Source: Prosthecobacter sp.
GTDB lineage: Bacteria > Verrucomicrobiota > Verrucomicrobiia > Verrucomicrobiales > Verrucomicrobiaceae
Reading direction: 5' to 3'
Length of the DNA: 56,550 nucleotides
Assembly (NCBI RefSeq): GCF_014879935.1
Contig: NZ_JACSRD010000184.1
Span: 1 to 56,550 of the forward strand
Both the position numbers and the translations under genes were made by a program. The first letter of the stretch is position 1. Each line of letters starts with the position of its first letter. Positions 34,817 to 44,067 of the stretch are shown here, piece after piece. Under the pieces are notes generated by a model that searched no databases, had not been told where the DNA came from, and saw only the letters and a list, made by a program, of their open reading frames with translations.

Positions 34817-35944
34817 TCACACCACCGTGCCGCGACTGCTCTTCGGGGTGGTTTTCTTGCGCGGTTTGCCCTCAGGAAGGCCTTCGTCCTGCAAAATCGT
34901 GTCCTGCGGGAGCGGCTCGGCCCCATCCTCGCCCGGACGCTCCGGTTCGGCGAAGGGAGATGCCTTTTGATAAAGTTTCAGGCGGTCGCTGAACTCGTCC
35001 TCCAGCTTCTTGCGTTCGTCTTTGGCCAGATCCTTGTCCTCGTCCAGGACGGCGAGGGAGCGCTTCTGCCAGAGTTCCGCCTCCTTGAATTCGCCATTGC
35101 GCGCCAGGGCTGCCGCCATGGTGTCGATCATCTCGTAGGGCTGCACGTCACTTTGCGCCACCTCCGCCACCAGCTTCAGCGCCCGGCGGGCCAGCAGCAC
35201 GGCGGTCTCCCCGTTGTGCAGATTCTCCTCCGGGCAGGTGGCCAGGAACCAGGCCAGATTGTTCGAGGCCCACGGATCCTCCGAACGCGCCGCACGGCGA
35301 TACCAGGCACCCGCACGGCGATAATCGACCGGCACGCCCTGGCCGGTGTAGTACATGTTCGCGAGGCGGGTCATGGCAGGCACGAAATCCTGCTGCGCGG
35401 CCTTCAAATACCAAAGCGCCGCCTTCGCGGTGCTCTTCGCCAGTCCGCTGCCCATTTCGAGCTTCGAGGCATACGCCGTCTGCGAGGGCGGATTGCCCTG
35501 GTCCGCAGCTTTCTTGAACCACTCCGCAGCCTTCTCCAGATCCTTCTTCACGCCTTTCCCGTCCTCATACAGGATAGCCAGACTGTGCTGCGACAGGGCA
35601 AAGCCGAGGTCTGCGGAGGTGCGATACCATTCCGCCGCCTTCGCCAGATCCTTCTTCACGCCGACGCCGTCCTCATAAAGCGTGCCCATGATGTGCTGCG
35701 CGCGCAGGTGCTTCTGCTTCGCGGCTTTCTCGATGAAAGCCACCCCTTCCGCCGGACTCTTCTTCACCCCTTCCCCGGTGATCATCCGCAGTCCCAGTTC
35801 GAACTGCGCCTCCGAGTCGCCGCGGTCTGCCCAGTCCCGGAGTTCCTTCTCATTCACCTGCTGCTGCGCCTGGGAAACGCCCCCCAGCATGAATGCCGCG
35901 GAGATGGCACAAGCGATCAGGAACATGAGGGGCTTTTGCTTCAT
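34817..35944 (-). CDS. Exported Sel1-repeat protein
   Basis: 375 residues with a signal peptide (MKQKPLMFLIACAISAAFMLG). At least five Sel1/TPR-like repeats follow, of the form AQFELGLRMITGEGVKKSPA, AQHIMGTLYEDGVGVKKDLA and SQHSLAILYEDGKGVKKDLE. The C-terminal ~70 residues are charged and proline-rich. These are periplasmic scaffolds for protein-protein contact. The ATG at 35,944 was chosen because it begins the signal peptide. It lies downstream of the kinase at 36,067 on the same strand, 122 bases apart, and may be co-regulated. Confidence 0.85.
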   Translation of the reverse strand: MKQKPLMFLIACAISAAFMLGGVSQAQQQVNEKELRDWADRGDSEAQFELGLRMITGEGVKKSPAEGVAFIEKAAKQKHLRAQHIMGTLYEDGVGVKKDLAKAAEWYRTSADLGFALSQHSLAILYEDGKGVKKDLEKAAEWFKKAADQGNPPSQTAYASKLEMGSGLAKSTAKAALWYLKAAQQDFVPAMTRLANMYYTGQGVPVDYRRAGAWYRRAARSEDPWASNNLAWFLATCPEENLHNGETAVLLARRALKLVAEVAQSDVQPYEMIDTMAAALARNGEFKEAELWQKRSLAVLDEDKDLAKDERKKLEDEFSDRLKLYQKASPFAEPERPGEDGAEPLPQDTILQDEGLPEGKPRKKTTPKSSRGTVV

Positions 35945-36066
35945 AGATGTGAAAACTACGTCCGGCGGCCCTGCTCTCAACCATCAAAATCACGCGTTCC
36001 TTCACAAAACATTCGATCCGCCGGAGTCCCGTCCACAAAATCGGCCAGGAACGGCAGCCCGTCAGC

Positions 36067-39000
36067 TCACTGGCCGATTTTGAGACCCGGCCGCGTCTTT
36101 TTCGCCGCCACGATGGCCGCCGGAGTGATCTTCGACCTGTAGAAAAAGAAGCGCGTCAGTTTGGGCATGGCGAGGAGGCCCGGCAGCGCCGCATCCGTCA
36201 CCTCGCAATCGTAAAACGAAAGATCTTCCAGGCTCTTGATGGCCATGAGTTCGGCGATCACCGCGTCTCCCGCCGGCCCTCCGCCAAAGTTGAGCTTTCG
36301 CACGGTCGGCATCCGGGCGATCGCACGGGCGCCCTCCACTCCCGGCTGCCGCTCCAGATAGAGGTCCGTCAGCTTCAGCGAGCCCAGATAGGCGATGCCC
36401 TCGTCGGTGAGCGTTTTGCCTTTGATCGAGAGCTTCTTCAAAGCCGGCAGAGCAGCGGCAGCCAGATCACGCAGTCCCTGGTTGGTGATGTTGCAGGGCG
36501 GATTGCCTCCACCTCCCCCCAGACAGAGATCGTCCAGCACGACACAGCCTGAGAGCACGTTCAATCCCTCTCCGGTGAAGTCCGGTGCCGCCAGATTGAG
36601 GGATTTGAGCTTCGTCAGCCCGGCCAGATGGGGCAGGCACGCACTGGTGATCTTCGTCTGCTTCAAATCGAGCACCTCAAGACTCGTCAAATTCGACAGA
36701 GCCCGCAACGATTCGTCAACGACCTGTGTGTTCGCAAGCCTCAGGGTCTTGAGCTGCATGAGGCCGGCCAGGTGGGCCAGACCGCTGCCATGAACGCCCC
36801 GCACATCCACCAAGTCCAGGCGCTCCAGGCCCGTCATCCCCTTGAGAGCGGACAATCCCTCGTCTGCGACCGCCGTGCCATTCAGATCGAGTGAGGTGAC
36901 CTTCGTGCACTCCGCAAGCGCCAGCAGCGCCTTGCTGTCGAAACCCGGATTCCCGCGCAGGGACAAGTCGCGCAGGTGCTTCAGCGCCGCCAGTCGGGCC
37001 AGCGCCTCCGAGGTCAGCGACTTGGTGTCGTTAAAGTTGACGACCTGGAGGTTTTTCCAACGCAGCAGGTGATCGATGCAAGCAGGCTGCAGCCCCACAT
37101 TGTAACATTCAATCTCCCGCATGCTGTCCGCGCACGAAGCCAGGGCCGCCAGTCCGGAACCGGTCACGTTCGGCAGATGATGGAGTTGGAGAACCTCAAG
37201 ATCGCGCAGGCCATTCAGCCGCGTGAGGTCGTCGTCAGTGATGGCCGCTCCTTCCTTCGGTTTGAGGTTCAAAAAGATTCGCTGGATGCTGAACCGCCCG
37301 GAAGGCAGGTCCTTCACCGCCTTGATGCCTCCCGCGACGCCTTTCACGTTGATTTCACCGCCCAACGAAAGGACCCATTCCGCCGCCCGACGCCAGGAAC
37401 TGCCCGATTCGCCTGCGGCGACTGCGGAAGGCGCTGGCGGGGCCGTTTTCTCCGCTGCCACGGGTGCATCCACCACAGCGACGGCTTCCGCCCGACGCGC
37501 TGCCAGTGCATCACGCGCCTCCTTGATGCGGAGAGCGTCATCGATCTTGTTCTGCTGCGTCAGTTCCTTCTGAAACCCTTCCAGAGCCCTGTCATAAGTC
37601 TCGAACAAGGGGGCCGCCTTCGCATTCCGCACCTTCGCATAGCCCGCCTCGGTGCTGCGCCAGGTGCCACGCAGGCGTTTCAGTGAATCCGGCAGGGTGT
37701 CGAGGTCTTCCGGCGGCAGACCTTTGCCATCGACGATGCGCTGCTTCTCCTCACGCAGGACCAACGCGTCGTCCAGTCTCGCCGCTTTGGCCGCGGCCGA
37801 CAGTTCGCGGTCGAGCGCGGCCAGGTAGCCTGTGTTGAGCGTGTTGATGTGCGCCTTGTAGGCCGCCTCGGCTTCGCGTTCGAGGGCAGCCTGGAACTTG
37901 GTTTCGAAATCAGCCAGCTTCAGCGCGACGGGATCGCTCGGTGGCGGCATCGAGGGCTCGGTTCCGGCCGGCAGGGGCTTGGCAACCGAAGGCATGGCGG
38001 CTGGGGCAGGCGCAGGCATTGCCGCAGCGACGGGCGCGGCTTTCATCGGCGGTGGCGTCTCCAGACGCGATTCCGGCCGGGCTTTGCGTAGCACCTTCGC
38101 ATCCCCTTCAAACACACGCAGCGTGAAGACCTGCACCGCATACTTGTCACTCTTCACGAACACGGAAGTCAGTGGCTGGCCCGGGAACTCCGGATGAGAC
38201 TCGCCTTGCTTGCCATGGGCATCGAGGTCACCGCTCCAGTCGGCCAGCGGGTTGCCTTTCACGTTGAGCCGCTGGATGAAGACACGATCCGTGCTGCCGG
38301 GGCCGTCGATCACACGGATCGCCACATGCACCTCGCGTTCAGCATTTCCCCATGTCTGGCCGTCCTGCTCGCCGATCACCTTCCGACCGTGACCGTTAAA
38401 GACGAGCGGCAGGATGCGGCCGTTCTTCAACGGCAGATCCACATGGATGCGGTCGTTGCCGCTGTGTTTGGTCGCTTTGAACTCGATCTCGTAATCCGAG
38501 CACTCCAAGGCCACCGGCGGTGCCAGTTTGCCGCTCTGCCCGTCCGGCTGGAACACCAAACTGCTTCCTTCCCGCTTCCACTCGTTCCTGCCCGCCTCTT
38601 TCGTGACCGCCACGGCGTCCTTCACCGGATCGAGCAACGCCAGAAGATCGATGGTCTTCAAAGCATTCCGCTTGGGCGGTCTTGGCAGCGTCGCGGCCTT
38701 TGCGGTGGACGGTGGTGGAGACGGTTTGGACACCGGCTTCGGTTCAGACGCGACTTTGGTGGCCACTTCCGGCGATTTCTCGCTCTCGACAGGCCGGTTC
38801 ACCGCAAACCAGCCTCCGACCAGCGCCAGCACTGAGACGGACACGCCCATGAACAGGCCGCGTGTGGATTTTCCCGCCGCTGCGGGCGATTTCGACGCAT
38901 CCCCCGCTTTGGAGTGCTTCTTCGGTGGTGCCGGGGCGTCACCCGCAGCGGGTTTGGCAGCCGTCTCGACCACCTTGGGCGCTGGAGCAGCGGTTTGGGC

Positions 39001-39858
39001 CGCCGCACGCGGGATCGTCAAGATGGTGTCCAGGTCCCGTCGGATCTCAGCGGCGCTTTGATAACGCGACTCCCGGTCCGTCTGCATCGCCTTGGCAATG
39101 ATCGCATCGAAACGTGGATCGGTCCCTAGTTTAAGCCCCGGCATCGTCCACATGCCGCGCGGGATCTCGCCGGTGAGCATCTGGTAAAGCATCACACCAA
39201 TCGCATAGAGATCCGCGCGGCCATCCAGCGGCATGCCGGGGATGAGTGCCTCCGGCGCGACAAAATCCGGCGTGCCCATCGCCATGTTCGTCTTCGTCAG
39301 GCCGCTCTGCCCCGGGTCATTCTGCTTCGCCAGGCCAAAGTCCGCCACCTTCACCGCGCCGTCCATGTTGATGAGGATGTTCGCCGGTTTGATGTCGCGG
39401 TGGATGATGCCGTTCCGGTGCGCGTAGTTCAGCGCATCACACACGTGTGCCGTGATCGACAGCGCGTAGTCCTCCGGCAGCTTTCCCTGCGCGCTGATCA
39501 TCCGCGCCACATCCGTGCCATTGACGAACTCCATCACGATGTAAAGCAGCCCGGTCTGCGTCTCGCCAAACTCAAACACGTTGACAATGCTCGGATGATT
39601 GAGCTTCGCCATCGTGCGCGCCTCGTTTTTGAAGCGCTCGGCGAATTGCGCGTCCGTGTCGTCGATCAGGCCGCCCGGCAGCACCTTCACCGCCACCGGC
39701 CGGTCCAGTGACACCTGCACTGCCTTGTACACCGCCCCCATCCCTCCGCGGCCCAGCAGCACCTCGAAACGATACTGCGGGAGCATCGCCTGCATTTCCT
39801 CCAGGGAAGGCGGCTGCCATAGGCCTGGAGGCTTCGATCCGGAAGAGGAGGTGCTCAT
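36067..39858 (-). CDS. Membrane-anchored Ser/Thr protein kinase with leucine-rich-repeat sensor
   Basis: 1263 residues. The kinase domain is about 30-290: LLGRGGMGAVYKA, Lys58, HRDIKPANILINMDGAVKVADFGLAK, GTPDFVAPEAL; all catalytic elements are present. A Pro/Ala/Lys linker and a membrane helix (about 333-352) follow. Outside come a beta-sandwich resembling the LamG/DUF1080 type (about 425-590), a long helical stretch (650-840), and at least ten leucine-rich repeats to the C terminus (for example LKHLRDLSLRGNPGF, MTGLERLDLVDVRG). The pre-kinase segment LEEMQAMLPQYRF closely matches that of the WD40-type kinase at 2718. Start ATG 39,858; nine upstream codons are open but unlikely. Confidence 0.92.
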   Translation of the reverse strand: MSTSSSGSKPPGLWQPPSLEEMQAMLPQYRFEVLLGRGGMGAVYKAVQVSLDRPVAVKVLPGGLIDDTDAQFAERFKNEARTMAKLNHPSIVNVFEFGETQTGLLYIVMEFVNGTDVARMISAQGKLPEDYALSITAHVCDALNYAHRNGIIHRDIKPANILINMDGAVKVADFGLAKQNDPGQSGLTKTNMAMGTPDFVAPEALIPGMPLDGRADLYAIGVMLYQMLTGEIPRGMWTMPGLKLGTDPRFDAIIAKAMQTDRESRYQSAAEIRRDLDTILTIPRAAAQTAAPAPKVVETAAKPAAGDAPAPPKKHSKAGDASKSPAAAGKSTRGLFMGVSVSVLALVGGWFAVNRPVESEKSPEVATKVASEPKPVSKPSPPPSTAKAATLPRPPKRNALKTIDLLALLDPVKDAVAVTKEAGRNEWKREGSSLVFQPDGQSGKLAPPVALECSDYEIEFKATKHSGNDRIHVDLPLKNGRILPLVFNGHGRKVIGEQDGQTWGNAEREVHVAIRVIDGPGSTDRVFIQRLNVKGNPLADWSGDLDAHGKQGESHPEFPGQPLTSVFVKSDKYAVQVFTLRVFEGDAKVLRKARPESRLETPPPMKAAPVAAAMPAPAPAAMPSVAKPLPAGTEPSMPPPSDPVALKLADFETKFQAALEREAEAAYKAHINTLNTGYLAALDRELSAAAKAARLDDALVLREEKQRIVDGKGLPPEDLDTLPDSLKRLRGTWRSTEAGYAKVRNAKAAPLFETYDRALEGFQKELTQQNKIDDALRIKEARDALAARRAEAVAVVDAPVAAEKTAPPAPSAVAAGESGSSWRRAAEWVLSLGGEINVKGVAGGIKAVKDLPSGRFSIQRIFLNLKPKEGAAITDDDLTRLNGLRDLEVLQLHHLPNVTGSGLAALASCADSMREIECYNVGLQPACIDHLLRWKNLQVVNFNDTKSLTSEALARLAALKHLRDLSLRGNPGFDSKALLALAECTKVTSLDLNGTAVADEGLSALKGMTGLERLDLVDVRGVHGSGLAHLAGLMQLKTLRLANTQVVDESLRALSNLTSLEVLDLKQTKITSACLPHLAGLTKLKSLNLAAPDFTGEGLNVLSGCVVLDDLCLGGGGGNPPCNITNQGLRDLAAAALPALKKLSIKGKTLTDEGIAYLGSLKLTDLYLERQPGVEGARAIARMPTVRKLNFGGGPAGDAVIAELMAIKSLEDLSFYDCEVTDAALPGLLAMPKLTRFFFYRSKITPAAIVAAKKTRPGLKIGQ

Positions 39859-39983
39859 GACGTGCGCGTAAATGATCCGGGGCAAAGGTTTACCCTCTGC
39901 CGAGCGCCCGATGCCAGCCTTTTTTTGCCCCCGACGCCCGGATTGACAATTTCACCGCCCCATCCACACTCCGCCACGCTTTC

Positions 39984-40057
39984 GCGGGTGTAGTTCAATG
40001 GTAGAACACGAGCTTCCCAAGCTTGATACGTGGGTTCGATTCCCATCACCCGCTCCA
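39984..40057 (+). tRNA. tRNA-Gly (anticodon CCC)
   Basis: The acceptor stem GCGGGTG pairs with CACCCGC. The D stem is GTTC/GAAC. The anticodon stem CGAGC/GCTTG has one G-T pair and holds the loop TTCCCAA, anticodon CCC. The T arm is GTGGG-TTCGATT-CCCAT. Discriminator T and an encoded CCA end the gene. A recombinase stub and compositionally different DNA begin directly downstream, so this tRNA is a likely integration site. Confidence 0.95.
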
Positions 40058-40144
40058 CCTTATAAAATCAAGGTTTTGCATGCCAGAAAGCGCAAAGTAA
40101 GAACAAAAATAAGAACATGTTCGACCACATCTGATGATGTTTGA

Positions 40145-40273
40145 TCAGGTCTGAAACCACTCTGGCTGTTTATCGTGTGCGCATATTCACGCAGCATCGC
40201 CTGCCTCATCCTCGATACATACAGCCACGTTCGCCGACCGCATCATGACCGCATGGCGGAACTGCTGGCGTAA
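40145..40273 (+). pseudogene. 3' remnant of a tyrosine recombinase (integrase)
   Basis: The last ~30 codons read SIACLILDTYSHVRRP, then HHDRMAELLA and a stop. This is the end of a phage-type integrase, including the catalytic tyrosine in DTYSHV. An in-frame stop lies at 40,142, no start is present and the first dozen codons are not integrase-like, so only a fragment survives. It sits 90 bases downstream of the tRNA-Gly, where an integrase gene of an integrated element would be expected. Apart from this stub I see nothing coding in 40,058-40,300. Confidence 0.7.
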
Positions 40274-40300
40274 AGTCATTTGGGTGTGAACTTCGTTCCT

Positions 40301-40528
40301 TCACCCCTGCACATCGAAAGGCAGGTTGAAATACTCGAACACAGCCTTGGTTCGTTCGAAGATCTGGCGCTCGTTCATTCCGGCACGTTCACACATCTCG
40401 TTCATCGGCACAAATCCACCGCTGATGAACTGCACCACCTCCAAGGGATTGATCTGCACCTGAACTTGTGGCTGCCCCTGAACCTTGAGCGCATCCAGTG
40501 AATCAAGGCAGCACATCACCATCATCAT
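40301..40528 (-). CDS. Possible small hypothetical protein
   Basis: 75 residues from ATG 40,528 (TTG/GTG starts up to 40,555 are possible). It ends GGFVPMNEMCERAGMNERQI, then FERTKAVFEYFNLPFDVQG. The helical, mixed-charge content and codon usage look genuine, but no family is recognised. It may be a remnant of a longer gene. It reads divergently from the chaperone operon, so the 81-base gap would hold both promoters. Confidence 0.4.
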   Translation of the reverse strand: MMMVMCCLDSLDALKVQGQPQVQVQINPLEVVQFISGGFVPMNEMCERAGMNERQIFERTKAVFEYFNLPFDVQG

Positions 40529-40609
40529 GAGGTTCTCGGTGTGTGACGACACCAAGGTGGTTTCAAAAAAATGCTTGATCGTTTATCTAAGCGGCCTGTT
40601 CTCTAAAAA

Positions 40610-41200
40610 ATGCAGAAGCACAAACTGGAACTCCCAACCGCACCACCCGTCACAGGACGAGTTCCCCGGTCACCCCAGCCAGTTCAAGCCATCAATGATG
40701 GTCTGAAGGATCGGGTTGTTCACAAACCAGTCTCATTGCCGCAAGAGGAAAAAGTTGCTGCCGCTGACACAATACCGAGTAGCCCTGAATTCGATGATGC
40801 CACGGCCCAACGAATCGGCGACCTCCTTCAAGAATTTGTTGTCGAATTGGACAGTAAAAAGAGGTTCGACGACGCCTTGGTCATCGCCAGACTGCATCGC
40901 AATGTGCAGCCGCAAAATTTGACGGGCTTCTACACTGAAGCGTTGATGCTTTTCAGCTTAGGCCGTTATGACGAGGCAAGGGGAGTCCTTTTGAATGCAC
41001 CCGGAACCGTGTGGGATTACCCACAGTTTCACCACAATATGGCGTGTATTGAGGTTGGCCTGGGGAATCTCCCCGCAGGGTTGGAGCATGCAACGAACGC
41101 TGCGCGTCTGAACAAAAACGCGCTGCGTGAAATGCTCAAAGACCCAGATCTCAAACCAATCTGGGTGCCCCTCAAACAAAACACGAAGGACATTCGATAA
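40610..41200 (+). CDS. TPR-like protein, first gene of the chaperone-kinase operon
   Basis: 196 residues. A disordered Pro/Lys-rich N terminus (1-60) is followed by helical repeats: IGDLLQEFVVELDSKKRFDD, YTEALMLFSLGRYDEARGVL and FHHNMACIEVGLGNLPAGLE. These are tetratricopeptide-like pairs that bind protein partners. No membrane segment. It precedes the sigma factor by 73 bases. I cannot assign a specific role; a regulator or adaptor of the downstream sigma factor is plausible. Confidence 0.75.
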   Translation: MQKHKLELPTAPPVTGRVPRSPQPVQAINDGLKDRVVHKPVSLPQEEKVAAADTIPSSPEFDDATAQRIGDLLQEFVVELDSKKRFDDALVIARLHRNVQPQNLTGFYTEALMLFSLGRYDEARGVLLNAPGTVWDYPQFHHNMACIEVGLGNLPAGLEHATNAARLNKNALREMLKDPDLKPIWVPLKQNTKDIR

Positions 41201-41273
41201 CGGCTGCCTCGTCGTATCCAAGCCGGAGCGAAAATAATGTGCCCATTTCCGTTTTTCTCGACATGCTGGCAAA

Positions 41274-41897
41274 ATGGGTTCCCACAGTTTGATCGAAGAC
41301 AACCTGCCTCTTGCCGAAGTGATCGCGCTGGAATACGCGAATATTCCTGGCAGCAGCGTGGATGACGCAAGGTCTGAGGCCCATATGGCGCTGATGCGGG
41401 CTGCCGATGCGTACGATTCAGAAAAGGGAGAGTTCATACATTTTGCCTCTCGGGTGATGCGGAACGCACTCAATTCCTTGTATGCCAAGCAACTGCGATA
41501 CGCACGCGTATTCCCAAAGTCACTTGAAGACCCGGTCGATTGGAGCAAACTCAGAGCGGCCACAGGGACCGATGGCAGTTCTGACCAACTCCAACCGAGC
41601 GATCCCAAACAGGATGTGCTCAAAGAGGTTCGCAGACAGGAAACTTTGGCGGCTTTGGGTGCTGTTTTGAATCTGCTTTCTCCTCGTGAGCGTTTGCTGG
41701 TGGATGCGCTTAGAAATGGCAGCAGCTATGCAGAGATTGGCGAGAATTTGGGGGTAACCAAGCAGGCAGCTCACAAAGCAGTGAAATCAGGCATTGCCAA
41801 GCTGCGTGAGGGGCTTGCAAGGATGGGGTATCGCGGACTTGCCTCCGATGGGCACTTGGATTCGGGCGAAAAAAGCAATTCACGCCAGAGCGGTTGA
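41274..41897 (+). CDS. Sigma-70 family RNA polymerase sigma factor
   Basis: 207 residues. Region 2 is about 10-75 (DDARSEAHMALMRAADAYDSEKGEFIHFASRVMRNAL, cut here for reading as core-binding plus -10 recognition helices). Region 4 is about 125-185 (LSPRERLLVDALRNGSSYAE, then IGENLGVTKQAAHKAVKSG) and forms the -35 helix-turn-helix. Region 3 is short and not canonical. The layout suits an alternative sigma factor dedicated to a small regulon, likely including the genes that follow. No anti-sigma gene is obvious, but the kinase downstream could play a switching role. Confidence 0.88.
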   Translation: MGSHSLIEDNLPLAEVIALEYANIPGSSVDDARSEAHMALMRAADAYDSEKGEFIHFASRVMRNALNSLYAKQLRYARVFPKSLEDPVDWSKLRAATGTDGSSDQLQPSDPKQDVLKEVRRQETLAALGAVLNLLSPRERLLVDALRNGSSYAEIGENLGVTKQAAHKAVKSGIAKLREGLARMGYRGLASDGHLDSGEKSNSRQSG

Positions 41898-41951
41898 CGT
41901 TTTTACGGCTGGTTTGTATAAAGAATTAAGCCACCCTCAACAATCGAAACT

Positions 41952-42953
41952 GTGAAACCGCAGCAAGACAGCTCACAAAACCTATATCTTGTCCATCACG
42001 CGGGGCAGGTTCAGGGGCCGTTCGACCTCGATTTCGTTGAAGCGATGGTGATGTCGGGTGTTTACGCTCCCTCTGTCATGATTCAGAAGGCTGGAACCAC
42101 TTCACAAGTTGAGTTTTCTCAAGTGATTCGATCCAAGTCAGGATTGACCCCACTCAGTCACGGAGCCGCCCGTGCAGTCCAAAAAGAAGCGAGCAGTGCT
42201 GTGCTTGCGCCAGCCACACGCATTCCAGAAACCAGAGACCAATCCATACCACAGACTGGCATAACCAACTCAAAACCGCTGAGCATTGAGGCAAAATTTG
42301 CATGGGTAATTTGCATAAGCGTTGGTCTGTTTCTCTTCTGGATATTCGGAGAGGTCGCCTCAAAAAGGTCATCTCCATCAAAACAAACTGCGGCTGCTCC
42401 GTATGCTGATAATTCATGGAGCCAGAATCAGCCTCCACAGACGGTGCCACCACAAACCAAACCGGTGATTTCACAGCCTGTTTACACTCCCCCTGCTCCG
42501 ATCTACACGCCCCCCGCTCCACTGACATACACCCCACCCCCTTCACCACTAACCTCTGGGTTTCCTACAACTTCATACCCGAGGTCACCTTCAGTCGCGA
42601 CACCGGGAACCGCATCAGAAGAATCGACTCAAATTTATCGTGACGCCTCCGGGCGCATGTTCCGCGTTCCAAACTCGGCTTACTACGGGCTGCTCGCAAA
42701 GAAAACGGCCCTGGAATCGGAAAAAGCAACTTTGGACCAAGCAGAGACTGAAATCAGTGCTCTTAGCGCTGACATTAACCGCTCACGTCGCTACCTGGAT
42801 CGCACCAGCCAGTATTCGGTCGATTCGTTCAACCAGAAAGTGAATCGGGTCAATGAAATGAGCAATCGCCTTCAGGATGCAACCGACGCCTATAATCGGG
42901 GAGTGGATGCTTTTAACGCCGAGTTGGCGAGGGTCGGCACACCCATCTACTAA
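41952..42953 (+). CDS. GYF-like domain protein with a membrane helix and proline-rich linker
   Basis: 333 residues from GTG 41,952. The N-terminal 60 residues (YLVHHAGQVQGPFDLDFVEAMV) match the bacterial GYF_2/DUF4339 domain, a presumed proline-motif binder. A membrane helix lies at about 117-137. A Pro/Thr/Gln-rich linker (TPPAPIYTPPAPLTYTPPP) and a C-terminal coiled coil (about 235-325) follow. Topology is probably GYF-like domain in the cytoplasm with the coiled coil outside. It ends six bases before the kinase. It could recruit the proline-rich protein at 52,008. Confidence 0.75.
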   Translation: MKPQQDSSQNLYLVHHAGQVQGPFDLDFVEAMVMSGVYAPSVMIQKAGTTSQVEFSQVIRSKSGLTPLSHGAARAVQKEASSAVLAPATRIPETRDQSIPQTGITNSKPLSIEAKFAWVICISVGLFLFWIFGEVASKRSSPSKQTAAAPYADNSWSQNQPPQTVPPQTKPVISQPVYTPPAPIYTPPAPLTYTPPPSPLTSGFPTTSYPRSPSVATPGTASEESTQIYRDASGRMFRVPNSAYYGLLAKKTALESEKATLDQAETEISALSADINRSRRYLDRTSQYSVDSFNQKVNRVNEMSNRLQDATDAYNRGVDAFNAELARVGTPIY

Positions 42954-42959
42954 CAGCTC

Positions 42960-44057
42960 ATGGCAATTCTCTCCGAAGGCCAAAACATTCGCGATACCTA
43001 CGAGGTCGAAAGATTTCTGGGAGAAGGTGCCTTTGCGGAGGTTTTCCGCGTGCGGCACCGCTTTCTGGGAAGACAGGCGATGAAAGTGTTCAAGGGCGCT
43101 GGTATGACCTTGCCCGATATTGAGGACATGCTCGGGGAGGCAATCATGCTGTCGAAGATCGGCCATCCAAATATCGTTCGTGTGTTCGATGCCAATACCG
43201 TTGAAACTCCCAAGGGACTATATGGCTACTTCACCATGGAAAACGTTCCGGGCGGTAGCCTGGATAAATTCTGGCAATCGCATGGTACGGAATTTGTCCC
43301 GTTGGCAACGACGGTCGATATAATCAAGCAGGTTTGTCGTGGGCTTTCGGTGGCTCACCGTGAACAACCGCCCATTGTGCATCGCGACATCAAGCCACAG
43401 AACATACTGGTCGGTTACGAGACGGATGGATTGCGAGCGCGTGTCAGCGACTTTGGCTTGGCGAAGCGGGTCAATCCACTCACTCTGCTTGCGACTGCCG
43501 CTGGCACGATCAGTTTCAAACCACCAGAGGCGTTTACGGAAAGCAAAGGTGACTCTTGTGCTGCCGATGTCTGGGCCATCGGCACCACGCTCTACCTGCT
43601 GCTCACCGACCAGTTGCCCTACAAGTACCCTACAGATCTGGGATGGGGCAGCAAAGACTTGTTCAAAGAAGAGATTCGCCCAGCTTCGGAATTGAATGCC
43701 GATGTGAATGCCGCTTTGGATGCCATCATCACGCGATCATTGAGCATCAGGCCGGTGGACAGATTTCAAAATGCCATGGAAATGCTTGATGCGTTGGAGC
43801 GCTGGAGGCCGGGGCATGGCGCCGCTTCTTCCAAACAACTTGCAGCCGATGTGTCCAAAGCCGCATTGGGCACCGCTCACTCATCACCCAATCAAGTGAT
43901 GGCAGAGCAGATGGCCCTTCAGTCCATTGAACTCAAAAAGCAGGGGCGTCTCTCAGCTGCGGCAGATGTGATGGAGGAAGCCTTCAACAAGTGGCCTGAT
44001 CTTCGTCAAAAATACGCCCCGCAAGTGCGTCTCTGGCGGTGCGGCATTTCCATGTAA
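42960..44057 (+). CDS. Cytosolic Ser/Thr protein kinase
   Basis: 365 residues. Kinase domain about 14-280: FLGEGAFAEVFRV, Lys42, HRDIKPQNILVG (His141, Asp143), DFGLAKR with Asp164, then GTISFKPPEAF in place of the usual GTxxYMAPE. A helical C-terminal ~80 residues, partly TPR-like (SIELKKQGRLSAAADVMEEAFNKWP), replace the membrane anchor seen in the two other kinases of the window. It lies in the middle of the chaperone operon, ten bases before the J-like gene, so its targets may be the sigma factor or the chaperones. Confidence 0.92.
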   Translation: MAILSEGQNIRDTYEVERFLGEGAFAEVFRVRHRFLGRQAMKVFKGAGMTLPDIEDMLGEAIMLSKIGHPNIVRVFDANTVETPKGLYGYFTMENVPGGSLDKFWQSHGTEFVPLATTVDIIKQVCRGLSVAHREQPPIVHRDIKPQNILVGYETDGLRARVSDFGLAKRVNPLTLLATAAGTISFKPPEAFTESKGDSCAADVWAIGTTLYLLLTDQLPYKYPTDLGWGSKDLFKEEIRPASELNADVNAALDAIITRSLSIRPVDRFQNAMEMLDALERWRPGHGAASSKQLAADVSKAALGTAHSSPNQVMAEQMALQSIELKKQGRLSAAADVMEEAFNKWPDLRQKYAPQVRLWRCGISM

Positions 44058-44067
44058 GCCCAATTTT

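Noticed and set aside
34715..36142. 475-codon plus-strand frame opposite the Sel1 protein
   Set aside because: The Sel1 repeats and signal peptide on the minus strand explain the sequence; the plus frame is Leu/Arg low complexity.
40280..40501. 73-codon plus-strand frame opposite the small island gene
   Set aside because: The minus-strand frame has better codon usage and protein-like content; both cannot readily be real.
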